This document shows, one piece after another, positions 35,863-44,645 of a stretch of DNA of 64,000 bases. The stretch covers positions 1 through 64,000 of the forward strand of contig NZ_JACHXK010000022.1 of the NCBI RefSeq assembly GCF_014192105.1. Direction: 5' to 3'. Positions within the stretch are counted from its first letter, which is position 1. Each line of letters starts with the position of its first letter. The notes below the pieces were generated by a model. The model worked only from the letters and a program-made list of their open reading frames with translations, was not told where the DNA came from and ran no database searches. The DNA comes from Paenibacillus phyllosphaerae. GTDB lineage: Bacteria; Bacillota; Bacilli; Paenibacillales; Paenibacillaceae. A program made the position numbers and the translations under genes.

Positions 35863-36654
35863 TTAAGCGACGGATTGCTGCTTCTCTTCGTTCTTGTCTT
35901 TGCCGCCGGAGAGGAACCAGCCGGTTGCGGCGATCACGACGAGCACGATGTAGAAGGACAGCTTCCAACCGGTCGATTCGGCAAAATCATGCGGAATGAC
36001 ATGGACCGAAGGATGGGCTAGCGTATGAACGGCAAGCTTGACGCCCACCCAGCCGACGATGAAGAAGGCTGCAACCTCGAGCGAAGGCCGGCTCTCGAGC
36101 AATTTCACGAACAGCGTAGCGGCGAAACGCATGATGACCAAGCCGATGAAGCCGCCGAGGAAAATAACGATAAAGTGTCCGCCGTCCATACCGCCGATAT
36201 TCGGCAGGTTGGTGGCCGGAAGCGCAACGGCGAGCGCGACGGCTGCCAGAATGGAATCGACCGCGAAGGCGATGTCGGCGACTTCGACCTTGAATACCGT
36301 CATCCAGAAGCCGCTTTGCTTCGGCTCCTTGCCGGAGCTCTTGGCTGCGGATTCTTCGCCTTTTTTGACAATGACCTTACGCACAATATGATTCGCGGCT
36401 ATGAACAACAGATATAGCGCGCCGATCGCCTGTACTTGCCATACATCCACCAGGAACGAAATGACGAACAAGGAAGCGAAGCGGAACACGAATGCGCCGG
36501 CCAAACCGTAGAACAGCGCCTTCTTGCGCTCTTGCTCCGGCAGATGCTTCACCATAATTGCAAGGACAAGCGCATTATCGGCTGCGAGCAGCCCCTCCAG
36601 CGCGACGAGTACGAGCAGTACCCAGCCATACTCCAATAACATTCCGAAATCCAT
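35863..36654 (-). CDS. TerC family membrane protein, YkoY-like manganese exporter
   Basis: Protein of 263 residues with seven to eight membrane segments. Family motif EGLLAADNALVLAIMVKHL near residue 20, holding acidic residues thought to bind metal, and a second motif VADIAFAVDSILAAVAL. TerC proteins of the YkoY/MeeY group export Mn2+ and supply it to secreted enzymes. The upstream manganese riboswitch supports this role. Start behind AAGGAGG. Confidence 0.92.
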   Translation of the reverse strand: MDFGMLLEYGWVLLVLVALEGLLAADNALVLAIMVKHLPEQERKKALFYGLAGAFVFRFASLFVISFLVDVWQVQAIGALYLLFIAANHIVRKVIVKKGEESAAKSSGKEPKQSGFWMTVFKVEVADIAFAVDSILAAVALAVALPATNLPNIGGMDGGHFIVIFLGGFIGLVIMRFAATLFVKLLESRPSLEVAAFFIVGWVGVKLAVHTLAHPSVHVIPHDFAESTGWKLSFYIVLVVIAATGWFLSGGKDKNEEKQQSVA

Positions 36655-36722
36655 TTTACGTCCTCCTTTACCAATCTAACGATTTTCCGTTCTCTCAATA
36701 CGAAGGAACTTGAGGCCTCGTA

Positions 36723-36835
36723 TTGGCAAAGGTCTCGCTAACATTGCCGGCGCCGGCAATGCCAATAAAACCGGAGAACAATGCGTTCTCGTACTGACGA
36801 CTTTATTGTGGCAGCTACTCCCCTTTGGAGTTTGC
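36723..36835 (-). promoter_or_regulatory. yybP-ykoY manganese riboswitch
   Basis: On the minus strand the two hallmark strands are present: AAAGGGGAGTAGCTG with the adjacent TCGTCAGTACGA, and at the 3' side TTAGCGAGACCTTTGCC. Between them are the usual long P2-P3 arms (GGCATTGCCGGC...). The aptamer is followed by an inverted repeat AATACGA / TCGTATT close to the terC ribosome binding site. In this class Mn2+ turns expression on. Confidence 0.92.
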
Positions 36836-36994
36836 GTTTGCGTGCAGGTTTGAAAACCGTGTAACCATACAGTCTTACGTATCGGTTTGGGCTTGGTTTC
36901 ATTTTTGGATGAGAGAAAGAATGAATAACTAAGGTATCGAAGTCTAGCGGGCCTGCATGAAGCGGCGGTATCTATGAATCTAGGCAGATGAGGC

Positions 36995-37024
36995 TGTACA
37001 AAACATATGTTCGCATTATATAAT
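36995..37024 (+). promoter_or_regulatory. Possible promoter of the DinB gene
   Basis: TGTACA (36995-37000), 18-bp spacer, TATAAT (37019-37024), 30 bp before the start codon. Confidence 0.5.
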
Positions 37025-37053
37025 TTTGTTATTATTTTACAGGGGGTTATGGG

Positions 37054-37539
37054 ATGTCTGAAGGCGGTAAGGTCATTGGAGAATTCCAGACGATGGCGCA
37101 ATGGGCTGAACGGTTGTATGCGTTGGGAGAGAAGGCGTGGTGTGCGCCTATTGCCGAAGGGAAGGCCTCAATCGCGGAGATTATGGCTCATCTGCTGTGT
37201 TGGGACCAACATCTGATCGATCGCGCCGTTCCAGCGGTAACGCGCGGGGAAGGTATTGAATTCCCGGCCTTCGATCCGTTCAACGCGGATGCCTACGCCT
37301 ATGCCAGGTCGGGCATTAGCCAAGGGCAGCTGCTGGACGAATTCCGTTCCACTCGCGAGGAATTGTGCCGATTGCTAGTGGAATTAGGAGAAGACAAGCT
37401 GCGCCAACATACGACTACAGGCGGTGTTTCCTTTTGTCCGCATACGGGGTCGCCTTATTCCCTGCTCTACATTGTTCGTGAATTTATAGACCACGACCAA
37501 CATCATCGTCATCAAATCGAGTCGGCGTTAATAAGCTAA
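37054..37539 (+). CDS. DinB family protein
   Basis: Protein of 161 residues, four-helix-bundle DinB fold. Metal-ligand histidines occur as expected: one in the helix IAEIMAHLLCWDQHLID (about 45-57) and two in the C-terminal FIDHDQHHRHQIE (about 146-158). Members are metal-dependent thiol transferases or hydrolases (bacillithiol-linked in Firmicutes); the actual reaction here is unknown. ATG behind AGGGGG. Confidence 0.85.
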   Translation: MSEGGKVIGEFQTMAQWAERLYALGEKAWCAPIAEGKASIAEIMAHLLCWDQHLIDRAVPAVTRGEGIEFPAFDPFNADAYAYARSGISQGQLLDEFRSTREELCRLLVELGEDKLRQHTTTGGVSFCPHTGSPYSLLYIVREFIDHDQHHRHQIESALIS

Positions 37540-37591
37540 TTCCGCGGTGTCATGTTTGTGACATGGGGAATCAACTTACGGGAGGGATTCA

Positions 37592-38230
37592 ATGACGGCA
37601 ACGTATTCGGAATTGCGCGCAAGGGCAAGGGAGAGCTTAAGAGGGAACTGGGGCAAGGCTATTGGCGGCTTGGTGATCCTTGGACTCATCTCGGTCGTTC
37701 TCAATCTGCTCAATGAGGTCCCCGCACTCGGCCTGATTGCCTCGCTCTTGGTAGGCGGAGCGTTAGGACTCGGCGCGACCTCGTTCTATCTGGGAATCGC
37801 CAGAGGGTCGAATCCGCCGGTTAGCGACGTGTTCAGCGGCTTTAAGAATTTCGTGAACGCCTTCGTACTTTATCTGCTGATGGGCATTTTTGTATTCCTC
37901 TGGACGTTGCTGTTGATCGTGCCGGGCATTATTGCCTCATTCCGTTACTCGATGGCGTACTATATTATGAAAGAAAATCCCGATATCAGCCCACTGGATG
38001 CGATTCGGCAGAGCAAGGAATTGATGGTAGGGCACAAATGGCGCTTTTTCGTGCTGAACCTGACGTTTATCGGCTGGGCGCTGCTGGCGATCGTGACGTT
38101 CGGCATCGGATACTTATGGCTTGCGCCGTATATCTACGTGACGCAGGCGCATTTCTACGATGACCTGAAGGCGAGCAAGTCGGTTCCGCCACCGCCGTTG
38201 CCGCCATTCGGCTACAATTCGTCTCTGTAA
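37592..38230 (+). CDS. DUF975 family membrane protein
   Basis: Protein of 212 residues with five to six membrane segments. The DUF975 start (SELRARARESLRGNWGKAIGGLVIL) and the amphipathic motif RYSMAYYIMKENPDISPLDAIRQSKELMVGHKWRFF are clear. The C-terminus is proline-rich (PPPPLPP). Function unknown. ATG behind GGGAGGG. Confidence 0.9.
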   Translation: MTATYSELRARARESLRGNWGKAIGGLVILGLISVVLNLLNEVPALGLIASLLVGGALGLGATSFYLGIARGSNPPVSDVFSGFKNFVNAFVLYLLMGIFVFLWTLLLIVPGIIASFRYSMAYYIMKENPDISPLDAIRQSKELMVGHKWRFFVLNLTFIGWALLAIVTFGIGYLWLAPYIYVTQAHFYDDLKASKSVPPPPLPPFGYNSSL

Positions 38231-38257
38231 TACTGCCGATGGGAAGTGAGATAGGAA

Positions 38258-38288
38258 GAGGCTGCGAACTTTGCTTCGCGGCCTTTTT
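38258..38288 (+). terminator. DUF975 gene terminator
   Basis: Stem AGGCTGCGAA / TTCGCGGCCT (one bulge) followed by TTTTT. Confidence 0.7.
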
Positions 38289-38415
38289 GCTATGGTAACA
38301 AGGAATTGGGAGCAATCTGGAAAAATATTTAGCAAGAAGCGTCCGGTTTCATCGAACTGAAGTGTTATATAGACAACAATAAGCAAAGGAGGGGGCCACG
38401 ACGAAAGGCGAAGGA

Positions 38416-38985
38416 TTGGAAGAATGGGTTAGGCAGGCGCAGGCCGGGGACGCGCAGAGCTATCGGCCGATCGTCGAGCAGCTGCAGCAACAGATCTATG
38501 TCTATTGCTGCCGGATGTTGGGCCATGCGCAGGAAGCGGAGGATGCCGCGCAGGAGATTCTGATCAAGGGCTATAACGCCATCGCAAGCTATAAGCCTAC
38601 GGTGAGCTTCACCTCATGGCTGTATGCGATCGCTTATCATCACTGCCTCAACGTGATGCGCCGCAAGCGGCTGCAGCGCCAGTTGATGGGGTGGATGCGT
38701 CCGCAGGCCGCGGAGGCGAGCGCCGAGGAGACGTATGAACGGAAGGTGTTCAGCGAGCCGCTGGCCACCGCGCTGGATGAACTAAGCGTGTCGGACCGGA
38801 GCCTGCTCATCCTGCATGTGTGCGAGGAACGAACGTATGTGGAGATCGGGCAGATTACCGGGAAAAGCCCGGAGGCAATCCGCAAGAAGGTGATGCGGAT
38901 TAAAGCGCGGATGAAGCGTGTCATCGAAGCATGGGAGGGGGATGAGCAATGGAGAGTTCCAGCGTTGGCAAGGACGAAGACTTGA
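38416..38985 (+). CDS. ECF-type RNA polymerase sigma factor
   Basis: Protein of 189 residues. Sigma region 2 at about 10-75 (YCCRMLGHAQEAEDAAQEILIKGYNAI, SFTSWLYAIAYHHCLNVMRRK) and region 4 at about 115-170 (LLILHVCEERTYVEIGQITGKSPEAIRKKVMRIK). Annotated from the TTG at 38416; the strongest ribosome binding site (AAAGGAGGGGG, 38386-38396) points instead to an in-frame ACG at 38398 or 38401, which would add five or six residues. The next gene overlaps it by 37 bp and looks like its anti-sigma factor. Confidence 0.92.
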   Translation: MEEWVRQAQAGDAQSYRPIVEQLQQQIYVYCCRMLGHAQEAEDAAQEILIKGYNAIASYKPTVSFTSWLYAIAYHHCLNVMRRKRLQRQLMGWMRPQAAEASAEETYERKVFSEPLATALDELSVSDRSLLILHVCEERTYVEIGQITGKSPEAIRKKVMRIKARMKRVIEAWEGDEQWRVPALARTKT

Positions 38986-39956
38986 CGTTAAACAAAGCAT
39001 ATCTAGCTCATGAATATCCGTTCAAGCAGATGGATCTGACAGATAAGGTGATGAGACGCATCGAGCAGGGCAGCGTGAATGAGCGCAAGGCGCGTGAAGC
39101 AGGCGGACGGAAGTGGCTGCGGCCGGCGACTGTGTTGACCGGCATGCTGGGGCTCATCCTGTTCGCGTCGGTGAGCGGCTATGCGGCGACGAAGCTGATC
39201 GAGATCCGAGACCGGTCGGGACAGGTCGTCATGAAGACGATCGACTACCCGCATTATCCGCCGGATGCGACGATCAGCCAGCAGATGAGCGATTACGACG
39301 AGCGGGTGAAAGCTTCCCTCGAGCCGGGCGAATTCGCGGCCTATTACATTAATGATGAAGCGATTAACGAGTACGACAAGTTGAATCCGATCAAGTTCGT
39401 TTTCCAGCCGGTGCAGTACAAGACGTATGCGGAGTTTGCCGAGGCACAGACAGCTGCCAAGGGGCCGTCGATTCCGATGCCGGCGTATGTGCCGGAGGGG
39501 CTGCATTTGTTATATGGGCAGGTGCATCCTAAGTTGCCTCACAGCGGGGAGGGTGAGAACTCTACCTATAGCCAAGTGAAGCAAAGGCTGATCGAGCGAG
39601 CCAGTCAGGCGCCAACAAGCGCGGATAAATTGTTCATGGAGAAACTGGACTGGACGGAATCCGGGCATTCGCAGCTTTATTTTGCCGATGAGCAAGGGAA
39701 GATCGTTGGTTACATACTCGCCAGCTTCGCAATGGGCTCCGATGTATGGCCGCAGGACGGGGATGTGGTCGAGAAGGTGAAGATTGGAGAGCAGCAGGAG
39801 GGGATCTACCACCAGGTAGCCCGTGAAGACGGACTTCATAGCCTTGCATGGTTTGATAGCCAGCGGAAGATCGCCTATAACTTACTTGTGAAAGCGGACA
39901 GCGGATATAGCAAGGAAGAAATGATGCGTATGGCGGCAAGCATGTTGAACGGGTAA
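38949..39956 (+). CDS. Membrane-anchored anti-sigma factor-like protein (DUF4367-like)
   Basis: Protein of 335 residues. N-terminal cytoplasmic part (about 1-57), one membrane helix (about 58-78: PATVLTGMLGLILFASVSGYA) and a large extracytoplasmic part whose C-terminal half (about 180-335) resembles DUF4367 domains of such proteins. The overlap with the ECF sigma gene and this topology make it the likely regulator of that sigma factor. Signal sensed unknown. ATG behind GGAGGGGG. Confidence 0.85.
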   Translation: MESSSVGKDEDLTLNKAYLAHEYPFKQMDLTDKVMRRIEQGSVNERKAREAGGRKWLRPATVLTGMLGLILFASVSGYAATKLIEIRDRSGQVVMKTIDYPHYPPDATISQQMSDYDERVKASLEPGEFAAYYINDEAINEYDKLNPIKFVFQPVQYKTYAEFAEAQTAAKGPSIPMPAYVPEGLHLLYGQVHPKLPHSGEGENSTYSQVKQRLIERASQAPTSADKLFMEKLDWTESGHSQLYFADEQGKIVGYILASFAMGSDVWPQDGDVVEKVKIGEQQEGIYHQVAREDGLHSLAWFDSQRKIAYNLLVKADSGYSKEEMMRMAASMLNG

Positions 39957-39961
39957 TCGAA

Positions 39962-40345
39962 ATAACCAAGCCTCTTGAATGGGGACTTGGTTATTTGTCT
40001 AGATAAAGCTAAGGACAAGCAGAGATGCAGCGGAACTTGTTCGTTTGTCAGACGGTCAGCGCGAATCCGCGTCATTTCTTCTAGATGAAGAAGCGATTTG
40101 AATTCATCAACCAGTTGACGGCTCGAATCTAGCTGGAGGAAGTATGTAGGGGTTAATATGTGCTCTAGTCTTGCTAGCTGCTCATTCGAGATACCGAAAT
40201 GGTAGGTATCACATAAAAGACAACATGTAGCTGCAATCTGCCCCTATTCGCCATATCTCTCAGCAATCAGACAAGGCTGCTTGTCCAATTCATGACCATT
40301 GACGGGTAGATCGACACTCCAACCAGTTGGTAAAATATACAGGTA
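39962..40345 (-). pseudogene. Decayed gene fragment interrupted by a stop codon
   Basis: One minus-strand frame reads as protein-like sequence from about 40345 (YILPTGWSVDLPVNGHELDK) to a TAG at about 40251, and continues in the same frame (ISNEQLARLEHILTPTYF, LVDEFKSLLHLEEMTRIRAD) to past 40000. There is no start codon or ribosome binding site, and the end runs into the preceding gene's 3' region. The Leu/Glu-rich helices recall the middle of an AraC-type regulator, but the family is not certain. Otherwise this 400-bp gap holds no gene. Confidence 0.4.
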
Positions 40346-40375
40346 ATTCCAACCTGGGGAGGAGATTCGACGTTT

Positions 40376-42799
40376 ATGTTTTTGCCTAAGAAGCTGCATT
40401 CCTTGCTCATTGCCGCACTAGTCGCTACGTCATTGACGATACCATCTGCCGCTTATGCGGAGACCGCTCAACCGCTGCCGCCTGCGCAGTCCCAATCCGA
40501 GGAGACGAAGACGCTCGCTGCACTGGGGCTGATCGACGGTACGACGGATGGCATGCTGGAGGACGAGACGCTCATTACGCGCGGACAAGCCGCCATCGTG
40601 CTTGATCGGGTGCTTCAGCTCGAGCCGCCTGCGGACCTGACCGGGTTCCTCGATGTGCCAGCCGGACATCCTGCAGCGGAAGCGGTCTATGCGCTGAAGG
40701 CGCAAGGCATCGTCAAAGGCGGCGCGGCCGCGGCGTTCCAGCCGGATGCAGCCTTAACCCGCGAGCAGCTGGCGTCGTTGTTCGTGCGCTCGCTGCAGCT
40801 CAGCGACAACGGCATTCAAGTGAAGTATACCGATGCCTCGGCTATCGCCGCGTATCATGTGGAGGATGCGGCACGGCTGAAGCAGCATTTTATTATAGAC
40901 GGCACGGCATTCGAAGGGAAAAAGAAAGTTACGCATGCGGAATTCGGCCAACTGCTCTACCGGGCGCTCAGCCTCGACATCTACGGGCAAGAGGGCGTAC
41001 TGCCGATCGAGGATTTCATCCGCCAGCCGGCCCAATTCGGTTTCCAGAGCTCGCCGGATGGCAAAAGCACGGCGTTCCTCGCGCCATCCAACAATCGGCT
41101 GAACGTCTTCGTGAAGAAGAACGGCGAGAGCGAGGCGAAGCCGGTCACGAATGCGACCGACCGGGATATTGTCGACTTCGCTTGGAAGTCGGACACGACG
41201 CTCATCTATGCGCAGGACAATGCCGGGGATGAGAACTATCACGTCTTCAGCATTAACGTCGATGGCACGGGCGCGCAGGATCTGACCCCGTACCCGAATA
41301 CGCGGGCGATGGCGATCGATATGCTGGACAATCAGCCGGACGAAATTCTCATTGCGATGAACAAGCGGGATGCGCGTTTCTTCGACGTCTACCGCCTCAA
41401 TGTGAAGACGGGCGAGGCTGAACTCGTGGCGGAGAATCCGGGCACGATTACCGGCTGGATGACGGACCATGACGGCAAGCTGCGGGTCGCGATCTCCTCG
41501 GACGGCAACGAATCGGTGCTGCTGTACCGCGATACGGAGGACCAAGAGTTCACCGAACTGCTTAAGGTAGGACTCGGCGATACGTTCATGCCGGCTATGT
41601 TCACTTATGACAATAAGCAGCTTTATGCGATGTCCGATATCGGCCGCGATAAGGCGGCGATCGTGCAATTCGACCCGGCGACCAAACAGACGGTGAAGAC
41701 GCTCTACGAGAATGCGGACGTCGACGTGCTGTCGTTCATTCCTTCCAAAGAAGATGGGACAATCGCGGCGGCGCTCTATGAGACGGACAAACTCCAGTAC
41801 CACTTCTTCGATGCGGAGCTGGAGAAGATGTACGCCAAGCTCAAGGAGCTCGTGCCGGGCATGGAGATCTCGCTGCAAGAGATTAGCGAGAACGGCGACG
41901 TGATGTTCTTCGCTTACAGCGACAAGACGATGGGCGCCTATTATACGTATGATCCGAAGACGCAGAAGGCAGAGCTGCTCGCCGATGTGGCGCCATGGAT
42001 CGACGAGACGAAGATGGCGGATACGAAGCCGATTACGTTCAAAGCCAGAGACGGACTGGAGCTGCGCGGTTATCTGACGCTGCCCAAAGGCGCCGATCCG
42101 AAGGATCTGCCGCTTGTCGTCAACCCGCATGGCGGTCCGTGGGCACGCGACTCGTGGGGATACAATCCGGAGGTTCAATTCTTGGCCAACCGCGGTTTCG
42201 CGGTGCTGCAGGTGAATTTCCGCGGCTCGACGGGCTACGGCAAGAAGTTCCTCGAGGCAGGCAACAAGCAGTGGGGCAAAGCGATGCAGAACGATTTGAC
42301 CGATGGGGTCGAGTGGTTGGTGAAGGAAGGGGTCGTCGATGAGAAACGCGTCGCCATCTATGGCGGTTCCTACGGCGGCTATGCCGCGCTCGCGGGTCTG
42401 ACGTTCACGCCGGACGTGTATGCCGCAGGCGTCAGCTATGTCGGCCCGTCCAATCTGTTCACGCTGCTCGATTCGCTGCCGCCATACTGGGAGTCGGAGC
42501 GGGAGAAGTTCTATACCCGCGTTGGCGATCCGGTAGAAGACAAGGCGCTGCTCGAAGAGATCTCGCCGCTATTCCATGTCGATCAGATGACGGCGCCGCT
42601 GTTCGTCGTCCAAGGCGCGAACGATCCGCGCGTCAAGCAAGCCGAATCCGACCAGATCGTCGAAGCGCTGCAGGAGCGCGGCGTCGATGTGCCGTACATG
42701 CTGAAGCTTGATGAAGGGCATGGTTTTGCGAACATTGAGAATCAGCTGGACTTCTATTATGCGCTGGAGAAATTCTTGTATCGGTATTTGATGAATTAG
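40376..42799 (+). CDS. SLH-anchored S9 prolyl oligopeptidase
   Basis: Protein of 807 residues. Signal peptide (1-28, ending AYA-ET), two S-layer homology repeats (about 40-195: LIDGTTDG...[22 protein letters not shown]...[16 protein letters not shown]), a WD40-like beta-propeller (about 225-530) and an alpha/beta-hydrolase S9 domain (about 555-807). Catalytic Ser665 is in [11 protein letters not shown], with Asp in GANDPRV and His in DEGHGF. It should cut peptides while held on the cell wall. ATG behind GGGGAGGA. Confidence 0.93.
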   Translation: MFLPKKLHSLLIAALVATSLTIPSAAYAETAQPLPPAQSQSEETKTLAALGLIDGTTDGMLEDETLITRGQAAIVLDRVLQLEPPADLTGFLDVPAGHPAAEAVYALKAQGIVKGGAAAAFQPDAALTREQLASLFVRSLQLSDNGIQVKYTDASAIAAYHVEDAARLKQHFIIDGTAFEGKKKVTHAEFGQLLYRALSLDIYGQEGVLPIEDFIRQPAQFGFQSSPDGKSTAFLAPSNNRLNVFVKKNGESEAKPVTNATDRDIVDFAWKSDTTLIYAQDNAGDENYHVFSINVDGTGAQDLTPYPNTRAMAIDMLDNQPDEILIAMNKRDARFFDVYRLNVKTGEAELVAENPGTITGWMTDHDGKLRVAISSDGNESVLLYRDTEDQEFTELLKVGLGDTFMPAMFTYDNKQLYAMSDIGRDKAAIVQFDPATKQTVKTLYENADVDVLSFIPSKEDGTIAAALYETDKLQYHFFDAELEKMYAKLKELVPGMEISLQEISENGDVMFFAYSDKTMGAYYTYDPKTQKAELLADVAPWIDETKMADTKPITFKARDGLELRGYLTLPKGADPKDLPLVVNPHGGPWARDSWGYNPEVQFLANRGFAVLQVNFRGSTGYGKKFLEAGNKQWGKAMQNDLTDGVEWLVKEGVVDEKRVAIYGGSYGGYAALAGLTFTPDVYAAGVSYVGPSNLFTLLDSLPPYWESEREKFYTRVGDPVEDKALLEEISPLFHVDQMTAPLFVVQGANDPRVKQAESDQIVEALQERGVDVPYMLKLDEGHGFANIENQLDFYYALEKFLYRYLMN

Positions 42800-42821
42800 G
42801 ACGTTGAACGGGGAAAGGCCA

Positions 42822-42862
42822 GGCTGCCGTATGAGCGTAATGCTTCTGCGGCGGCTTTTTTG
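42822..42862 (+). terminator. Terminator of the S9 peptidase gene
   Basis: GCTGCCG / CGGCGGC stem with one G-T pair, followed by TTTTTT. Confidence 0.55.
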
Positions 42863-42975
42863 CCATGTTATGGGAGGGTGAAACGGCCGCGTAGCTTGAT
42901 TAACGAACCTTGGCATTGCATAACCTAAGACTGCCTAGCTATGCCTGAACTTAAGACTGATGCCCGAGAAAACCG

Positions 42976-43009
42976 CAAAAAAAATCCGCACCTTCCGGCG
43001 CGGATTCCG
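42976..43009 (-). terminator. EamA gene terminator
   Basis: Minus strand: AATCCGCGCCGGAAGGTGCGGATT hairpin followed by TTTTTTT, just after the stop codon. Confidence 0.88.
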
Positions 43010-43014
43010 TACGT

Positions 43015-43968
43015 TTATTTATAAGACAACGTTCTTGCTTGCGGACGCTGCTTGAACTTATACAGCTCCGGCAGCGCGACGCCGAGCAGGACGAGGATGA
43101 CGCCGCCCCATTGCAGCGCGCTCACATGCTCGTTCAGGACGAGCGAGGACAGCATGACGGCGACCGGAAGCTCGGAAGCGCCGAGAATGCTGGACATGCC
43201 GCCGCCGATATGCGGAACGCCAACGGCGAACAGGATCGGCGGGATGAAGGCGCCGAACAAACCAAGCAGGAAGCCGAACATCATCAGTTGGCTGACAATC
43301 TCGCCGTTAAACAGATACGTCGGCGGGAACAGGACGAACACCAGGACAAGACCGCCGGTCAGCATCCATGCGCTGCGATACACCGGATTCGCTTCCGGCA
43401 CGGCCTTGCCGCTGAATAGAATGAACAGCGAGTAGCTGACTGCGGCCAACAGACCGAACAGGATGCCCATCAGGTTGAAGCCGCCGGTACCTTGCTCCAG
43501 TACGCCCGCAGCGAGCAGCGTTCCGCCGAACAGCACGATCAGGGTAATGATCATGACGCCATTCGGACGCTTGCGCTGGCTGGCTGCTTGAATAAGCACG
43601 CCGATCCAGGTGAACTGGAACAATAGAATAATGGCCAGCGAAGCCGGGATATAGCGCAGCGAGTGATAGTAGACCAATCCGGTAATCGCGGTAGGCATAC
43701 CTGCTGCCATCAGCATCAGGCGGTGCTTCCACGTCAATGCAGCCGCTGTAGCGACTGTCGGGTTTGGATCGCCCGCTTGTGCCATCGCCTTGCGATTTTC
43801 CTTCCATTTGGTGAACCAAGCAAGTCCCCACGCGAGCAGGAAGCCGGTCAACAGCTGCGTACCGACCACCTCACCCAACGTATAGCCTTGCCCGTATGCT
43901 TTCACGACGATCGTCGATAGAATACCGTAACTGACGGCACCTAGAAACACGGATAAAATGTACTTCAT
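43015..43968 (-). CDS. EamA/DMT family transporter
   Basis: Protein of 317 residues with ten membrane segments in two EamA repeats (about 3-150 and 160-305; repeat 2 ends FVLNEHVSALQWGGVILVLLGVALPEL). These proteins export small metabolites. Start behind AAGGAGG. It is preceded by a complete riboswitch unit (promoter, purine-type aptamer, terminator), so the cargo may be a purine-related compound. Confidence 0.9.
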   Translation of the reverse strand: MKYILSVFLGAVSYGILSTIVVKAYGQGYTLGEVVGTQLLTGFLLAWGLAWFTKWKENRKAMAQAGDPNPTVATAAALTWKHRLMLMAAGMPTAITGLVYYHSLRYIPASLAIILLFQFTWIGVLIQAASQRKRPNGVMIITLIVLFGGTLLAAGVLEQGTGGFNLMGILFGLLAAVSYSLFILFSGKAVPEANPVYRSAWMLTGGLVLVFVLFPPTYLFNGEIVSQLMMFGFLLGLFGAFIPPILFAVGVPHIGGGMSSILGASELPVAVMLSSLVLNEHVSALQWGGVILVLLGVALPELYKFKQRPQARTLSYK

Positions 43969-44014
43969 ATCTTGTCTAACCTCCTTGTTCTCTTAAGTCC
44001 CCGCACAAAAAAGG

Positions 44015-44082
44015 CAATAAAAAATCCTAACCACACTAGAGAATCTCCACTTGCTCTTGGCGATTCCATAGTCGTAGTTAGG
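44015..44082 (-). terminator. Riboswitch expression-platform terminator
   Basis: Minus strand: CTAACTACGACT ... AGTGTGGTTAG outer stem with inner GAATC / GATTC, followed by TTTTTTA. Its 5' arm is the same sequence as the 3' side of the aptamer (P3 and P1), so aptamer folding and terminator folding exclude each other. Confidence 0.75.
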
Positions 44083-44147
44083 AAGTTAAGGCTTCCCGTA
44101 GAAACCCTCACCCTTGCGGATTCTTCCGCTGTGAGGTTATACGATCC
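44070..44147 (-). promoter_or_regulatory. Purine-type riboswitch aptamer (variant)
   Basis: Minus strand order: P1 strand, TATAA (J1/2), P2 CCTCAC / GTGAGG whose loop contains an extra hairpin GCGGA-agaa-TCCGC, GTTTCTAC (J2/3), P3 GGGAAG / CTTCCT with loop CCTTAA, then AACTACG (J3/1 and P1). Loop sequences AAGG (L2) and CCTT (L3) are complementary, as for the kissing loops of this class. A C at the ligand-pairing position would favour guanine-like ligands, but J3/1 seems one base longer than normal. P1 is short. Confidence 0.72.
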
Positions 44148-44187
44148 GTTATATGATTATGATGTCCTTGCGCGAACAACAGGTCAA

Positions 44188-44216
44188 ATATTACATGACA
44201 GGTTAGATGCTGTCAA
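44188..44216 (-). promoter_or_regulatory. SigA promoter of the riboswitch-EamA unit
   Basis: Minus strand TTGACA, 17-bp spacer, TAATAT: fully consensus -35 and near-consensus -10. Transcription would begin about 35 bases before the aptamer. Confidence 0.85.
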
Positions 44217-44454
44217 TAGGTTATGGCTGGCATCCGGAAGTCTGCTTGGCCCTGCCCTTACCGCTGCAGCTAAGACAAAGGGCTTGTTTCAAGCAGGGGA
44301 TCTCGCACGAACTGTCCCGGCTTCAAGCAGCAGAGGATGATGGGGGCAGCTCATTTCCTGTAGGATTAGGCTATAAATCGTCGAGAAGCACTCCTATGTA
44401 ACTATCGTTAATGTAGATGTTACTGAATTAATATAAATAGCTATAAAATCCTAT

Positions 44455-44525
44455 TTATGTAAATAATTAAACCATGATATATTGTAAGCGGATACAACGC
44501 AGAGGTGCACATCTGCCGTGTCCGT
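44455..44525 (+). promoter_or_regulatory. Possible promoter and leader hairpin of the pectate lyase gene
   Basis: TTATGT (44455-44460), 17-bp spacer, TATATT (44478-44483), then a two-part stem-loop: CGGATAC (44489-44495) with GTGTCCG (44518-44524), and GCAGA / TCTGC inside. The leader continues for about 120 bases to the gene. Nothing else is recognised between 44217 and 44645. Confidence 0.4.
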
Positions 44526-44645
44526 TTGCAAAGGAGGGACGTTCCTAGGTGATTGGTCCGTGTTCATGATCTAAGATTGGGAATACGGCATTCACCGATA
44601 GCGATTACGCAACACTACACTACAATTCGGAAGGCTGGTGCTTTA

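Noticed and set aside
40754-42178. A 474-codon minus-strand frame
   Set aside because: Antisense shadow of the S9 peptidase gene; very Arg- and Leu-rich, no start signal or family.
43972-44340. A 122-codon plus-strand reading frame between EamA and pectate lyase genes
   Set aside because: It runs antisense through a promoter, riboswitch aptamer and terminator, has no ribosome binding site and no recognisable domain.
44553-44645. N-terminal extension of the pectate lyase
   Set aside because: The added 31 residues precede a normal signal peptide and show no coding character.
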